A stretch of DNA of 64,000 nt from Cognatishimia sp. F0-27 (GTDB taxonomy: Bacteria > Pseudomonadota > Alphaproteobacteria > Rhodobacterales > Rhodobacteraceae). Location of the stretch: the NCBI RefSeq assembly GCF_020667845.1, contig NZ_JAFMPQ010000009.1, positions 62,001 to 126,000 of the forward strand, in the 5' to 3' direction. The notes under the pieces were generated by a model. That model had not been told where the DNA came from. It saw only the letters and a list, made by a program, of their open reading frames with translations, and made no database searches. Both the position numbers and the translations under genes were made by a program. Shown here one piece after another: positions 35,760 through 45,898 of the stretch; the first letter of the stretch is position 1; every line of letters begins with the position of its first letter.

Positions 35760-36521
35760 TCAGCCCGCGGACACGCGGCGGAACCGCCGGGACTGCCAGA
35801 GCGGCCATCCCATCATCTGGCTCATGGTGCCGAATTTCAGCCCGCGCGCGGCCAGCCCGTCCAGCGTTCGGGGCATGGCGTTGACCGTGCCTGACTGGAT
35901 GTCGTGGCTGAGGATGATGGCGCCCGGGCGCGACCCTTTCAGGATCCGGCTTGCCACCACCGAGGCGCCCGGTCTGCGCCAATCCTGTGGATCGACGGAC
36001 CACAGGATTGTCGGCAGGTTCCGCTGTTCATAGAGCATAAGGCGCTGGCGGCGGCTGAAGGCGCCGTAAGGCGGGCGGAAGGTCACGGGTGGGCGGCCGG
36101 TGACCCGGAAGATCGCATCGCTGGTGCGGTCAATCTCCTGAATGACCCGAGACTCGGATTGGCGTGAAAGATCCGGGTGCGACCAGCTGTGGTTGCCGAT
36201 TTCGTGACCTTCATCGGCGATACGGCGCACGATATCGGGCCATTTCACCACGCGATTGCCAATCAGGTAGAAGGTCGCGCGCATGTTGCGTGCTCTCAGC
36301 ATGTCGAGCAGGATCGGCGTCAGCTTGGGGTGCGGGCCATCGTCGAATGTCATGGCGACCACGGGAGAGCGCGTGCGGATCGCGGTGACGGTGGCGGCAT
36401 CGCGTTGGGCGACATCGGATGGCAGGGCGATCCGCGGCGCGGCATGCGCCTGGTCGGGGCGTGTGAGCACGATGGCAGCCGTGCTCGCGGAAAGAAAACT
36501 CCGCCGGGTGAGGGCAGTCAT
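35760..36521 (-). CDS. Polysaccharide deacetylase (NodB homology), Tat-exported
   Basis: 253 residues. A twin-arginine signal (MTALTRRSFLSAS to AHA) directs it to the periplasm in folded form. The NodB domain has the catalytic Asp/metal motif MTFDDGPHP and the metal ligands NHSWSHPD; RPPYGAFS is motif 3. Such enzymes remove acetyl or formyl groups from chitin-like sugars, peptidoglycan or other glycans; the substrate is not evident. ATG 36521 begins the Tat signal; upstream frame is not homologous. Confidence 0.9.
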   Translation of the reverse strand: MTALTRRSFLSASTAAIVLTRPDQAHAAPRIALPSDVAQRDAATVTAIRTRSPVVAMTFDDGPHPKLTPILLDMLRARNMRATFYLIGNRVVKWPDIVRRIADEGHEIGNHSWSHPDLSRQSESRVIQEIDRTSDAIFRVTGRPPVTFRPPYGAFSRRQRLMLYEQRNLPTILWSVDPQDWRRPGASVVASRILKGSRPGAIILSHDIQSGTVNAMPRTLDGLAARGLKFGTMSQMMGWPLWQSRRFRRVSAG

Positions 36522-36837
36522 ACAGGCAGTATCCTTGAAACCAAGGCCGGAAATGGCAAGCAAACATGAGCAGACCGACACATAAAATCCGGCATCTGGT
36601 TGTGAAGCAAGCATTTTCTGGCTCGGTGTTGCGCATGGGTCTGTCCGCGTGGCGCGGTGGCCATGCGTGGCTTGCAGCGTGGCCTCGGGCGCAGTGCCGC
36701 CAAACGCGCTTTGTGGGGTGGTATGCCGAGGGTCGCAACCGGGGTGTGATCCGGCGGCAAACCGGGGCGATCGGGCGGTGTGTTTCGGGTCGGGGCGGCG
36801 AAGTTGAAATTTCCCTGCTTTTGGCGTGGGAAAGCGC
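36522..36837. other. Gap between deacetylase and tRNA-Asp promoter
   Basis: About 315 bases with no supported gene; likely contains the deacetylase promoter next to its start. No repeat or hairpin of note was found. Confidence 0.5.
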
Positions 36838-36866
36838 TTGACGGGGATAAGGTCGCGCCATAAACA
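36838..36866 (+). promoter_or_regulatory. Strong sigma-70 promoter of the tRNA-Asp pair
   Basis: TTGACG and TAAACA with a 17-base spacer, ending 38 bases before the first tRNA. Confidence 0.75.
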
Positions 36867-36904
36867 CCCCACACGCCGAGGCCGACTGGTCCCGACGGCA
36901 GTGA

Positions 36905-36981
36905 GCGGTTGTAGCTCAGTTGGTTAGAGTACCGGCCTGTCACGCCGGGGGTCGCGGGTTCGAGCCCCGTCAACCGCGCCA
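36905..36981 (+). tRNA. tRNA-Asp (anticodon GTC), copy 1
   Basis: Acceptor GCGGTTG/CAACCGC, anticodon stem CCGGC/GCCGG around loop CTGTCAC (GTC), T-arm GGGTTCGAGCCCC, encoded CCA. 77 bases. Confidence 0.96.
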
Positions 36982-37016
36982 CCACTGCCTTGGGACGATC
37001 GGACCGGATGAAAAGC

Positions 37017-37093
37017 GCGGTTGTAGCTCAGTTGGTTAGAGTACCGGCCTGTCACGCCGGGGGTCGCGGGTTCGAGCCCCGTCAACCGCGCCA
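37017..37093 (+). tRNA. tRNA-Asp (anticodon GTC), copy 2
   Basis: Identical in sequence to copy 1, 35 bases downstream; the two are probably processed from one transcript. Confidence 0.96.
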
Positions 37094-37535
37094 CTTTTCT
37101 TCTTTCATGATTGATCGATGAAGTGCGTTAGGCAGGTGTTGCCTGTGGCCGTCTTGATCGTGGAGGCCGTGGGTCTTGGGGCTTCGGGCCATGGCCAAGC
37201 TTGATCCTTGCCTCGTGGAAAACCGTTTGCGCACCAAGCGGTTTCCGGCTGTGCCTTACATCTGGATGGTTTTGACGGTGGCAACGGAGCCGCGGCTGTG
37301 GAGCAGCGTCCGGAGAGACGCGCGGCCCCTTGATTGTTGATACCAACCCATGTCCCGCGCAATGACAGGCTGCACAGCGCAACAAAAAAGGCGCGTTGCG
37401 AAACGCGCCTTATGCTCGGTCATGGGACGTGACCGGGCTTGGGTTCAAAGGGGGCCATCCACCGCGGCACCGCTCTTCTGTCCGTCGTAAAACGGGCAGG
37501 GTGCGGCGGTGATGCGGGGCAGGGCCGTGCCGTTT
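37094..37535. other. Gap after tRNA-Asp genes
   Basis: About 440 bases with no supported gene. The first 280 bases have no clear structure; a terminator for the minus-strand DUF882 gene is listed separately. No T-run terminator for the tRNA transcript was seen other than CTTTTCTTCTTTC directly after the second CCA. Confidence 0.55.
37384..37411 (-). terminator. Intrinsic terminator of the DUF882 gene
   Basis: On the minus strand GGCGCGTT pairs perfectly with AACGCGCC around a 4-base loop, followed by TTTTTTG. It lies 125 bases after the DUF882 stop. Confidence 0.88.
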
Positions 37536-38105
37536 CTAGCGACCCCAACTGCGCACCGGGCCGCAGTCCATATGGACAAAATTGCTCTTGGAATAGCGGC
37601 CCACGCCGCCCGCTTTGCAGGCAGACGCGGCGCGCGCGATCTGGCTTACGGAGCGCGACGACAACCGCAGATCGGCGGCTTCACCGCGCAGATGGCGCGA
37701 ATTCTTGGCCACGCCGCTGGAGCGGGCGCGCAACATCGCGTTGGTCTTCGGGCTGCGATAGCCGGAAATCAGGAGATAGGGTTCGGTCGCATCGAGCAGG
37801 TTGTGCGCGGCGGCCATGAGGTCGACGGTGCGCAGATCGATGGATTTGACATCGTTGGTGCGCCAGTCGCGCATGAAGAAGTTCACCTCTTTCACCGCTT
37901 CGGCAATATACTGCCCCTCGACCCAGTAGATCATGTCGATCCGCTCGCCGGTCCGGCCCGATTGCATGCGGATGCGGCGAATGTCGCCACCACCACGCAG
38001 GAAGCCGGCCGCGTTGGAATAGGTTGGAGCTGCTACGATTGCTGTTGCGGCGAATGCACCGAGAAGGCCACGCCGCGTAATGCTGCCTGAATTCATGTCT
38101 GCCAT
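37536..38105 (-). CDS. DUF882/YcbK-like peptidase M15-fold protein, Tat signal
   Basis: About 189 residues. A Tat-type signal (SITRRGLLGAFAATAIV to SNA) is followed by the DUF882 domain: the zinc-binding-like residues are in YLLISGYRSPKTN, SRHLRGEAADLRL and NFVHMDCGPVR. YcbK is the E. coli homologue (murein-related, now called MepK, a peptidoglycan crosslink-specific endopeptidase). In E. coli ycbK is beside ycbB/ldtD; here it is divergent from an L,D-transpeptidase, keeping the association. ATG 38105 is chosen just before the Tat motif; ATG 38096 is as good. Confidence 0.88.
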   Translation of the reverse strand: MADMNSGSITRRGLLGAFAATAIVAAPTYSNAAGFLRGGGDIRRIRMQSGRTGERIDMIYWVEGQYIAEAVKEVNFFMRDWRTNDVKSIDLRTVDLMAAAHNLLDATEPYLLISGYRSPKTNAMLRARSSGVAKNSRHLRGEAADLRLSSRSVSQIARAASACKAGGVGRYSKSNFVHMDCGPVRSWGR

Positions 38106-38425
38106 GTCTGAAGCGCCTGTCCCGTGGTCGCTGTTACCTGTTTCACGCATCGTTGTGCGCGCCTGCCATCTTCCCCAGATGCCATATCTACATTGCACAA
38201 TTTGAGATTTTCTTAAAGCGTCGTTTTGGAGAAATTGTCACGATCAAGAGTCGATGCGCGGGTTCTCGCCGAATTGGAAAAGCTGTGGCGAAAAAGCCGC
38301 TTTTCCGGTCAAATCCGAAATTGCAACCCGATCGCGGCCGTTCTGGCGGTTTTGTGAATGGACAGAGCGGTTTGCGATCCTTCAGAACGGTTGTAGAATT
38401 CGATGACTTGATTGCGAGGAAGATT
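38106..38425. other. Divergent promoter region, DUF882 / L,D-transpeptidase
   Basis: 320 bases, moderately AT-richer than neighbours (for example TTTGAGATTTTCTTAAAG near 38202). It must hold promoters for both genes; no certain hexamers or palindromes were found. Confidence 0.5.
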
Positions 38426-40096
38426 ATGATGCGCCGCTTGGTTCAACCGTCTCTTTCCAGAGGTTCTGCATCCGTTCTGCGGTCGCTCGTGGCTGCGGGG
38501 TGCACGGCGCTGCTCATGTCGTCCTGGACGGCGACGCCGGTTGCCGCGCAGAACGCGGACCCGGACTTCTCATTCGCGTTCAGCACCTTCAAGCAGACCA
38601 TCGCGGAATCGATCGGCGTGGACGAAACCCTTGCCGCGTTTTACCGCGCACGGGATTTCGAGCCGGTCTGGACGGGCCCGGACGATATCCATCGCGCCCG
38701 CCGTGCGGCCTTGCTGGAAGCGATCCGCATGGCTGACGACCACGGTCTTCCGGTCACGCGGTATGATGCGGCCGGGCTGATGGCGCAGATGCGCGGCGCA
38801 CGCAGTGGCCGCGCGCGTGCGGAGGCGGAAATGGCGCTGACGCAGGCCTATCTGCGGTTTGCGCATGACCTGCAGTCCGGTATCCTCGATCCCGGCAAGA
38901 TAGACAGTGACATCAAGCGCGTTTTGCCGCGGCGCGATGCGCAGACGCTGCTCACGACGCTGATCTCTGGCGATCCGCAGGCCGCGATGCGGGCGCTGAT
39001 CCCGTCCAGCCCGGAATATTCGCGGCTCATGCGCGCCAAGCTGATGCTGGAACACCGGATCGCGCATGGCGGGTGGGGCCCCGCCGTGCCGGAACGCAAG
39101 CTGGAGCCGGGGCAGGCGGGCAACGCCGTTGTCGCGCTGCGCAACCGGCTGACGGCGATGGGCTATCTGCGACCCCATCTTGGCGCCACCTACGATGCGC
39201 GCATGACAGAAGCGGTGCGCAGTTTCCAGGCGGACCATGGGTTGGAGCAGGACGGAGTCGCGGGAGCGTCCACGATCCGGGAGATCAACGTCGCGCCCGA
39301 GGAACGGCTCAAATCGGTGATCGTGGCGATGGAGCGGGAGCGCTGGATCAACCTGCCCGACGGGCTCGGCGAACGCCACATCAAGGTGAACCTGACCGAT
39401 TTCCATGCCGAGATCATTGACGACAACAAGCTGACCTTCCAGACGCGCTCCGTGATCGGGCATCAGGATTACGACCGCCGCACGCCGGAGTTTTCCGACG
39501 AGATGACCCATATGGTCATCAACCCCTACTGGTTCGTGCCGCGTTCGATCATCGTCGGGGAATACCTGCCGAAGCTGCGGGCCAATCCGGGTGCGGTGGG
39601 GCATCTGCAACTCATCGACAGCCGTGGGCGCGTCGTGGGACGGGGCCAGAGCTTTGCCGGATACTCCGCACGCAGCTTCCCGTATTCGATGCGCCAGCCT
39701 CCGGGGCCGCGCAATGCGCTCGGCACGGTGAAGTTCATGTTCCCGAACAAATACAACATTTACCTGCACGACACGCCGGCCAAGAGCCTGTTCTCGCGCG
39801 AGGTGCGCACCTACAGCCATGGCTGCGTCCGGCTCAATGACCCGCATGACTTTGCCTATGCCTTGCTCGCCAAGCAGCAGGACGATCCCGAGGGCTATTT
39901 CAACCGCATCCTGCGGTCGGGTCAGAACACGCGCGTCAACCTCGATACCCCGATCCCGGTGCATCTGATTTATCGGACCGCCTTCACACGCGCGAAGGGC
40001 CAGGTGAATTTCCGGCGCGACATGTATGGCAGAGATGCCAAGATCTGGAACGCTCTGGCGAATACCGGGGTGGCCCTGCGCACGGGACAAGGCTAA
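38426..40096 (+). CDS. L,D-transpeptidase, YcbB/LdtD type
   Basis: 556 residues. After a signal region (about 1-40, ending PVAAQ) come a scaffold domain, a peptidoglycan-binding domain (NAVVALRNRLTAMGYLRP to TIREINV) and a YkuD catalytic domain with YSHGCVRLNDPHDF, the catalytic cysteine being residue 467. LdtD-type enzymes form 3-3 crosslinks in peptidoglycan. GAGGA lies 5 bases before ATG 38426 (a second ATG follows at once). It is divergent from the YcbK-like endopeptidase, a matched pair for making and cutting crosslinks. Confidence 0.93.
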   Translation: MMRRLVQPSLSRGSASVLRSLVAAGCTALLMSSWTATPVAAQNADPDFSFAFSTFKQTIAESIGVDETLAAFYRARDFEPVWTGPDDIHRARRAALLEAIRMADDHGLPVTRYDAAGLMAQMRGARSGRARAEAEMALTQAYLRFAHDLQSGILDPGKIDSDIKRVLPRRDAQTLLTTLISGDPQAAMRALIPSSPEYSRLMRAKLMLEHRIAHGGWGPAVPERKLEPGQAGNAVVALRNRLTAMGYLRPHLGATYDARMTEAVRSFQADHGLEQDGVAGASTIREINVAPEERLKSVIVAMERERWINLPDGLGERHIKVNLTDFHAEIIDDNKLTFQTRSVIGHQDYDRRTPEFSDEMTHMVINPYWFVPRSIIVGEYLPKLRANPGAVGHLQLIDSRGRVVGRGQSFAGYSARSFPYSMRQPPGPRNALGTVKFMFPNKYNIYLHDTPAKSLFSREVRTYSHGCVRLNDPHDFAYALLAKQQDDPEGYFNRILRSGQNTRVNLDTPIPVHLIYRTAFTRAKGQVNFRRDMYGRDAKIWNALANTGVALRTGQG

Positions 40097-40132
40097 GTCT
40101 GTCCCGGCGAAAGCCTGAAGCCGGGAGAGTTC

Positions 40133-41227
40133 ATGTCGCATACGATTGGTGAGATTGCGCGCGCGCTTGGTCTGCCCGTTCAGGGGCAGGCCGATTTGCC
40201 CATAGTGCGGGTGGCCGAACCGGCCATGGCCGGACCGGAAGACATCGCGCTGGCGATGCGCCCGAAATACGCCGAAGCGCTGGCCAGCGGACAGGCTCGG
40301 GCGGCGATGCTCTGGGAGGGGGCCGATTGGCAGAGCTACGGCCTTGCGGCGGCGATCCTTGCCCCGCGTCCGCGCTTCACCATGGCCGCCCTGACGGAGA
40401 TGATGGATCCCGGCCAGGGCTACGGCACCGGCGCGATCCACCCCTCCGCCGTGATTGACGAGAGCGCGGAGATTGGCGCCGGGGTCTCCATCGGGCCGCT
40501 CTGCGTCATCGGTCCGGGCGCGCAGATCGGCGCGCACAGCGTGGTGGGGCCGCAATGCCATATCGGCTTGGAGGCGCGGATCGGGTGCAACGCATTGCTG
40601 CACAGCGGTGTGCGGATCGGCGCCCGCGTGCGGATCGGGGAGCGGGTGATTGCGCATCCCGGTGCCACGATCGGCGCAGACGGGTTTTCCTTTGTCACGG
40701 CCGAGCCGTCCGGCGTCGAGCGTGCGCGGGCGACGCTTGGCGGGGCGGGCACCGACGCGGCACAGCCATGGTCGCGGATCCATTCGTTGGGCGGCGTGGA
40801 TATCGGCGACGACGTGGAGATCGGCGCCAACAGCTGCATCGACCGCGGCACCGTGCGCGACACGGTGATCGGTGCCGGCTGCAAGTTCGACAACCTCGTG
40901 CAGATCGGACACAATGTTCAGATCGGCCGTGATTGCCTGATCTGTGCGCAGGTGGGGGTTGCGGGATCGACCGTGATTGGAAACAACGTGGTGCTTGGCG
41001 GACAGTCGGGCGTCTCCGACAACCTGATCGTCGGTGATCGCGCGATCCTTGGCGGGGCGACGGTGGTGCTGTCGAACGTGCCCGAGGGGCGGGTCATGCT
41101 AGGCTATCCGGCGGTCAAGATGGAAACGCATATCGAGACCTACAAGGGTCTGCGTCGTCTGCCGCGGCTTTTCCGTGACGTCGGCGACCTCAAGAAAGCG
41201 GTTTCAAAGCTCACGGGGAATGACTAA
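40133..41227 (+). CDS. lpxD: UDP-3-O-acylglucosamine N-acyltransferase
   Basis: 364 residues. An N-terminal uridine-binding domain is followed by a left-handed beta helix of hexapeptide repeats; the catalytic histidine is residue 260 in QIGHNVQIG. LpxD adds the second 3-hydroxyacyl chain in lipid A synthesis, from acyl-ACP. In most genomes lpxD lies with bamA, fabZ and lpxA; here it is followed by an ACP and a ketoacyl synthase, so it may be a second, specialised copy. It ends with [16 protein letters not shown]-type helix as normal. A 36-base gap separates it from the L,D-transpeptidase gene. Confidence 0.93.
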   Translation: MSHTIGEIARALGLPVQGQADLPIVRVAEPAMAGPEDIALAMRPKYAEALASGQARAAMLWEGADWQSYGLAAAILAPRPRFTMAALTEMMDPGQGYGTGAIHPSAVIDESAEIGAGVSIGPLCVIGPGAQIGAHSVVGPQCHIGLEARIGCNALLHSGVRIGARVRIGERVIAHPGATIGADGFSFVTAEPSGVERARATLGGAGTDAAQPWSRIHSLGGVDIGDDVEIGANSCIDRGTVRDTVIGAGCKFDNLVQIGHNVQIGRDCLICAQVGVAGSTVIGNNVVLGGQSGVSDNLIVGDRAILGGATVVLSNVPEGRVMLGYPAVKMETHIETYKGLRRLPRLFRDVGDLKKAVSKLTGND

Positions 41228-41262
41228 ATCACCGGCAAATCCGAAGACAGGAGGCCGGAGCG

Positions 41263-41532
41263 ATGAATACGCAGGACGTCAAGCAGACCGTCATCGGGAT
41301 CATTGCCGATCAGGCGATGCTTGAGCCGGGCGATATCGCCATGGACAGCACACCGGAGTCGCTTGGCATCGACAGCATGGGGCTGGTGGAAGCGATCTTT
41401 GCAATCGAGGAGGCCTTCGATATTTCCGTGCCGTTCAATGCCAACGAGCCGCAGGGCTCGGAGTTCGATATTTCGACGGTGGCGCATATCGTGACCGGGG
41501 TCGAAGCCCTGATCGCCGAGCAGCGCGCATGA
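41263..41532 (+). CDS. Dedicated acyl carrier protein (AcpXL-like)
   Basis: 89 residues, acidic, four-helix ACP. The phosphopantetheine attachment serine is residue 38 in LGIDSMGLVEAIFAIEEAF. The loop is GIDSM, unlike the GADSL of the fatty-acid AcpP, and the FAIEEAFDISVPF segment resembles AcpXL, the rhizobial carrier for very-long-chain acyl groups on lipid A. Its position between lpxD and a ketoacyl synthase fits an ACP serving lipid A. Ribosome binding site AGGAGG is well placed. Confidence 0.9.
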   Translation: MNTQDVKQTVIGIIADQAMLEPGDIAMDSTPESLGIDSMGLVEAIFAIEEAFDISVPFNANEPQGSEFDISTVAHIVTGVEALIAEQRA

Positions 41533-42737
41533 CGCGCGTCGTCATCACCGGGGCGGGCACGATCAACGCCTTGGGCCATGACGTTCCGACGACGCTGGCG
41601 GCGATGCGCGAAGGGCGCTGTGGCATTTCCGAGCTTGAGTTCCGCGATGTGGAGCGGCTGGCGATCCGGATTGGCGGGCAGGTCAAGGGATACGACGCAG
41701 AAGCGGTGTTCAACCGCCAGCAATTGTCACTCTATGACCGGTTCACGCAGTTCACGCTGATCGCCGCGCGCCAGGCGATGGCGCAGGCGGGGCTGCAGTT
41801 CTCCGGGGCCCTGGCGGATCGCTCGGGGGTGGTTCTTGGCACCTCTGGCGGCGGGTTGACGACACAGGACGAAAATTACAGGGCGGTTTATGAAGAGGGC
41901 AAGAACAGGGTGCATCCCTTTGTTGTGCCCAAGCTCATGAACAACGCGGCGGCCAGCCATGTCTCGATGGAATTCAACCTGCGCGGACCCAGCTTTACCG
42001 TCGCCACGGCCTGCGCGTCATCGAACCATGCGATGGGTCAGGCGTTCCAGATGGTGCGGTCTGGGCTCTGCACCGCCATGATCACCGGTGGATCGGAATC
42101 CATGCTCTGTTTTGGCGGCGTAAAGGCATGGGAGGGGCTGCGCGTGATGTCCAAGGATGCCTGCCGACCGTTTTCTGCGACGCGCAACGGCATGGTGCAG
42201 GGCGAGGGGGCTGGCGTGTTTGTTTTTGAAGACTACGAGCATGCACGCGCCCGCGGGGCCGAGATCCTTTGTGAGGTGATCGGGTTTGCCATGTCGTCGG
42301 ATGCTGCCGATATCGTTATGCCATCCAAGCAGGGTGCGGCCCGCGCGATCCTGGGGGCCCTCCAGGATGGGGGTATCGCGCCCTCGCGCGTGGGCTATAT
42401 CAATGCGCACGGGACCGGAACCGCAGCCAATGACAAAACCGAATGTGCCGCCGTCGCGGATGTGTTCGGACCGCATGCGGATCACCTGATGATGTCTTCC
42501 ACGAAATCCATGCATGGACATCTGATCGGGGGCACCGGCGCGGTGGAGCTTCTGGCGTGTATCATGGCGCTTCGGGACGGTGTGATTGCGCCGACCATCG
42601 GTTATGAAGAGCCTGACCCCGAATGCGCGCTTGATGTGGTGCCAAACGAAGCCCGCGATGCAGAGGTGGAGGTCGCGTTGTCCAATGCGTTTGCGTTTGG
42701 TGGACTGAACGCGGTTCTGGCCTTGGGGCAGGTGTAG
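41529..42737 (+). CDS. Beta-ketoacyl-ACP synthase (KAS II/FabF-like)
   Basis: 402 residues, thiolase fold. The Cys-His-His triad is intact: Cys162 in VATACASSNHAMG, His in NAHGTGTAANDKTE, and His in STKSMHGHLIGGTGA. It condenses malonyl-ACP with an acyl chain to elongate it. The start overlaps the ACP stop (ATGA), so the ACP and synthase are made together. With lpxD upstream this looks like a dedicated elongation module for a lipid A acyl chain. Repeat copy D follows the stop directly. Confidence 0.93.
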   Translation: MTRVVITGAGTINALGHDVPTTLAAMREGRCGISELEFRDVERLAIRIGGQVKGYDAEAVFNRQQLSLYDRFTQFTLIAARQAMAQAGLQFSGALADRSGVVLGTSGGGLTTQDENYRAVYEEGKNRVHPFVVPKLMNNAAASHVSMEFNLRGPSFTVATACASSNHAMGQAFQMVRSGLCTAMITGGSESMLCFGGVKAWEGLRVMSKDACRPFSATRNGMVQGEGAGVFVFEDYEHARARGAEILCEVIGFAMSSDAADIVMPSKQGAARAILGALQDGGIAPSRVGYINAHGTGTAANDKTECAAVADVFGPHADHLMMSSTKSMHGHLIGGTGAVELLACIMALRDGVIAPTIGYEEPDPECALDVVPNEARDAEVEVALSNAFAFGGLNAVLALGQV

Positions 42738-42738
42738 C

Positions 42739-42799
42739 AGGGGGCGCTGCCCCCTCGGCCTTTGGCCTCACCCCCGGGATATTTCTGGCCCAAAGAAAC
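42739..42799 (+). repeat. Intergenic hairpin element, copy D
   Basis: Hairpin AGGGGGCGCTGCCCCCT, second hairpin GGCCTTTGGCC, then ACCCCCGGGATATTTCTGG and CCCAAAGAAAC. Sense orientation, two bases after the KAS stop codon. Confidence 0.88.
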
Positions 42800-42830
42800 A
42801 CAGGCCGGTTTTGCTCGGCCCACGAGACCG

Positions 42831-42865
42831 AAAAGAAAAGACCCGCATCGCCAAAGCGATACGGG
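42831..42865 (-). terminator. Probable terminator reading from eno
   Basis: On the minus strand CCCGTATCGC pairs with GCGATGCGGG (10 bp, one wobble) around TTTG, followed by TCTTTTCTTTT. Confidence 0.75.
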
Positions 42866-43000
42866 CCGGAAGCGCTTGGCTTCTTCGGGCGCGGTCATCG
42901 GCGTCCCCGCCTGTTCCGCACGCCCATTGTGGTGCATTAAGGTTAACGCAGAGTTATCGCCTCAGCTCATATCGCGTTACCACCAAGGACTGGCGGGTGT

Positions 43001-43063
43001 GCTTCTTTGGGCTCAAAATATCCCGGGGGAGGCGCGGCTTGCCGCGACGGGGGCAGCGCCCCC
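43001..43063 (-). repeat. Intergenic hairpin element, copy E
   Basis: On the minus strand: GGGGGCGCTGCCCCC, a second hairpin GCGGCAAGCCGC, then CTCCCCCGGGATATTTTGAG and CCCAAAGAAGC. Sense orientation relative to eno, 15 bases after its stop. It faces copy D tail to tail. Confidence 0.88.
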
Positions 43064-43078
43064 AATCCGTCCTGACAG

Positions 43079-44557
<1,479 letters not shown>

Positions 44558-44585
44558 TTATGCGCGTCCCGCACATGCCCGGCGC

Positions 44586-45461
44586 CTATCCGCGCGCAGA
44601 GGCCCGGGCGATCTGGGCCTCGCGGGCAAAGACATACAGCCCCGATCCGAGGATGAGGCCCGCTCCGAGGATTGTCCACAGATCGAGGTTCTCGCCAAAC
44701 ACCGCTATGCCGAGGCCCGTGTTGAAAACGAGCCGCGAATAGCGAAACGGTGCAACGCTGGAAGCCGGAGCCATGCGCATGGCCGCCGTGACGGAAAGGT
44801 AGCCGATGGGCGTCAGCACGATGGCCCCGAGGATGGGCCAGAGTGCGGCGGCGTGCGTAACCATTGGCGTGCCGGAGATCAGCAGCATGAAGCCTCCGGG
44901 GATTGCGATGGACAACACGCCCCAGAGCGACAGGAAGAGCGAGGGCACGGTGGCGGGGGCAAGCCGGGTGACCACGTCGCGCGCGGCAAGACCGGTCACG
45001 CCCATGACCGCGAAGAGCTCCCATCCGGTAAAGCTGGCGCCGAACGGCCGGATCACCATGAGCATCCCGATCAGCCCGGCGATCACGGCGGCCCAGCGGC
45101 GCGGACCGACCTTTTCGCGCAACACCACAGCCGCGCCCAGCGTCACGATGAGCGGAGCGCTTTGCAGGATGGCGGCCATGATCGAAAGCGGGATCATGGC
45201 CAGACCGATGACCATGCCGATCGCCCCGACCACTTCGAGCGCGTTGCGCAGCATCACCATGGGATGCCAGAGTTCCGGGCGGTAGATGGCTGCGCCGCGC
45301 AGACGCGAGACCGCGACGAAGATGAGCCAGCCCCCCACGCCGAGCATGAGCAGGATCTGTCCAAGGGGCATATGCCGGCTTGCGAGTTTGACGAACATGT
45401 CGCCGACCGCCAGCACGGCCATGGCAAAGACCATCAGGCCGATGGCGCGCAGCGTCTGCAT
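44586..45461 (-). CDS. EamA/DMT-superfamily permease
   Basis: 291 residues, about ten hydrophobic helices in two similar EamA halves (IGLMVFAMAVLAVGDMFVKL and AVMGVTGLAARDVVTRLAP). Drug/metabolite transporters export or import small metabolites; the substrate is unknown. GGGAGG lies just before the ATG. It may be the last gene of the beta-glucosidase-glucokinase run, which would make a role in sugar or metabolite efflux possible but unproven. Confidence 0.9.
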   Translation of the reverse strand: MQTLRAIGLMVFAMAVLAVGDMFVKLASRHMPLGQILLMLGVGGWLIFVAVSRLRGAAIYRPELWHPMVMLRNALEVVGAIGMVIGLAMIPLSIMAAILQSAPLIVTLGAAVVLREKVGPRRWAAVIAGLIGMLMVIRPFGASFTGWELFAVMGVTGLAARDVVTRLAPATVPSLFLSLWGVLSIAIPGGFMLLISGTPMVTHAAALWPILGAIVLTPIGYLSVTAAMRMAPASSVAPFRYSRLVFNTGLGIAVFGENLDLWTILGAGLILGSGLYVFAREAQIARASARG

Positions 45462-45898
45462 CAGAGCCTCCCGCGTTGGCGCGCCTGCACGGCTAGGTGG
45501 CCGGGGTCACAGGGAGCCGGGAAATGCCGAGGCGGCCCGGTGTCCGGGCCGAAGAGGGCACGGGAGTCCGGGCGGGGGGATGCGCGATGGTTTGCACCGC
45601 ATCTGGCCGGGTTTGGGGAGGCCGCAAGACCGACCGGGCCGCAATGGCTATCGCGACGGCCACAGATCCTGCCGCGCCGCGGCGCTGGCAGGCACACAGG
45701 GGGATGAACCCGTTGCCCATGCGTCTCGGGGCTGCGGTGCATGGTTTTGCCGCTTGGGGAGCCGAGAAACATGGGGCCGCGAGGCCAGCCGCCGCGCTGG
45801 ACCGCCCCGTGGTCCATGCCAAACTTGGCCCACCCGGCCGGTTTGGTGAGCGCGTTGCGCCAGCCCGCGCCAAGCGCCTCGCGCAGCGGGTCGCTCAC
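45461..45898 (-). CDS. Hypothetical protein, uncertain reality (145 aa)
   Basis: An open frame that begins with ATG overlapping the glucokinase stop by four bases (ATGA) and ends with TGA sharing a base with the permease ATG, exactly filling the gap. The first 30 residues (MSDPLREALGAGWRNALTKP) have coding-like codon use; the rest is Arg/Pro/Gly-rich and resembles no family I know. It could be a real coupled gene, a frameshifted gene, or spacer that happens to be open. Confidence 0.35.
   Translation of the reverse strand: MSDPLREALGAGWRNALTKPAGWAKFGMDHGAVQRGGWPRGPMFLGSPSGKTMHRSPETHGQRVHPPVCLPAPRRGRICGRRDSHCGPVGLAASPNPARCGANHRASPRPDSRALFGPDTGPPRHFPAPCDPGHLAVQARQRGRL

Noticed and set aside
42930-42945. 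TTAAGGTTAAC as a CtrA site
   Set aside because: The spacing is 3 bases between TTAA halves rather than 7.
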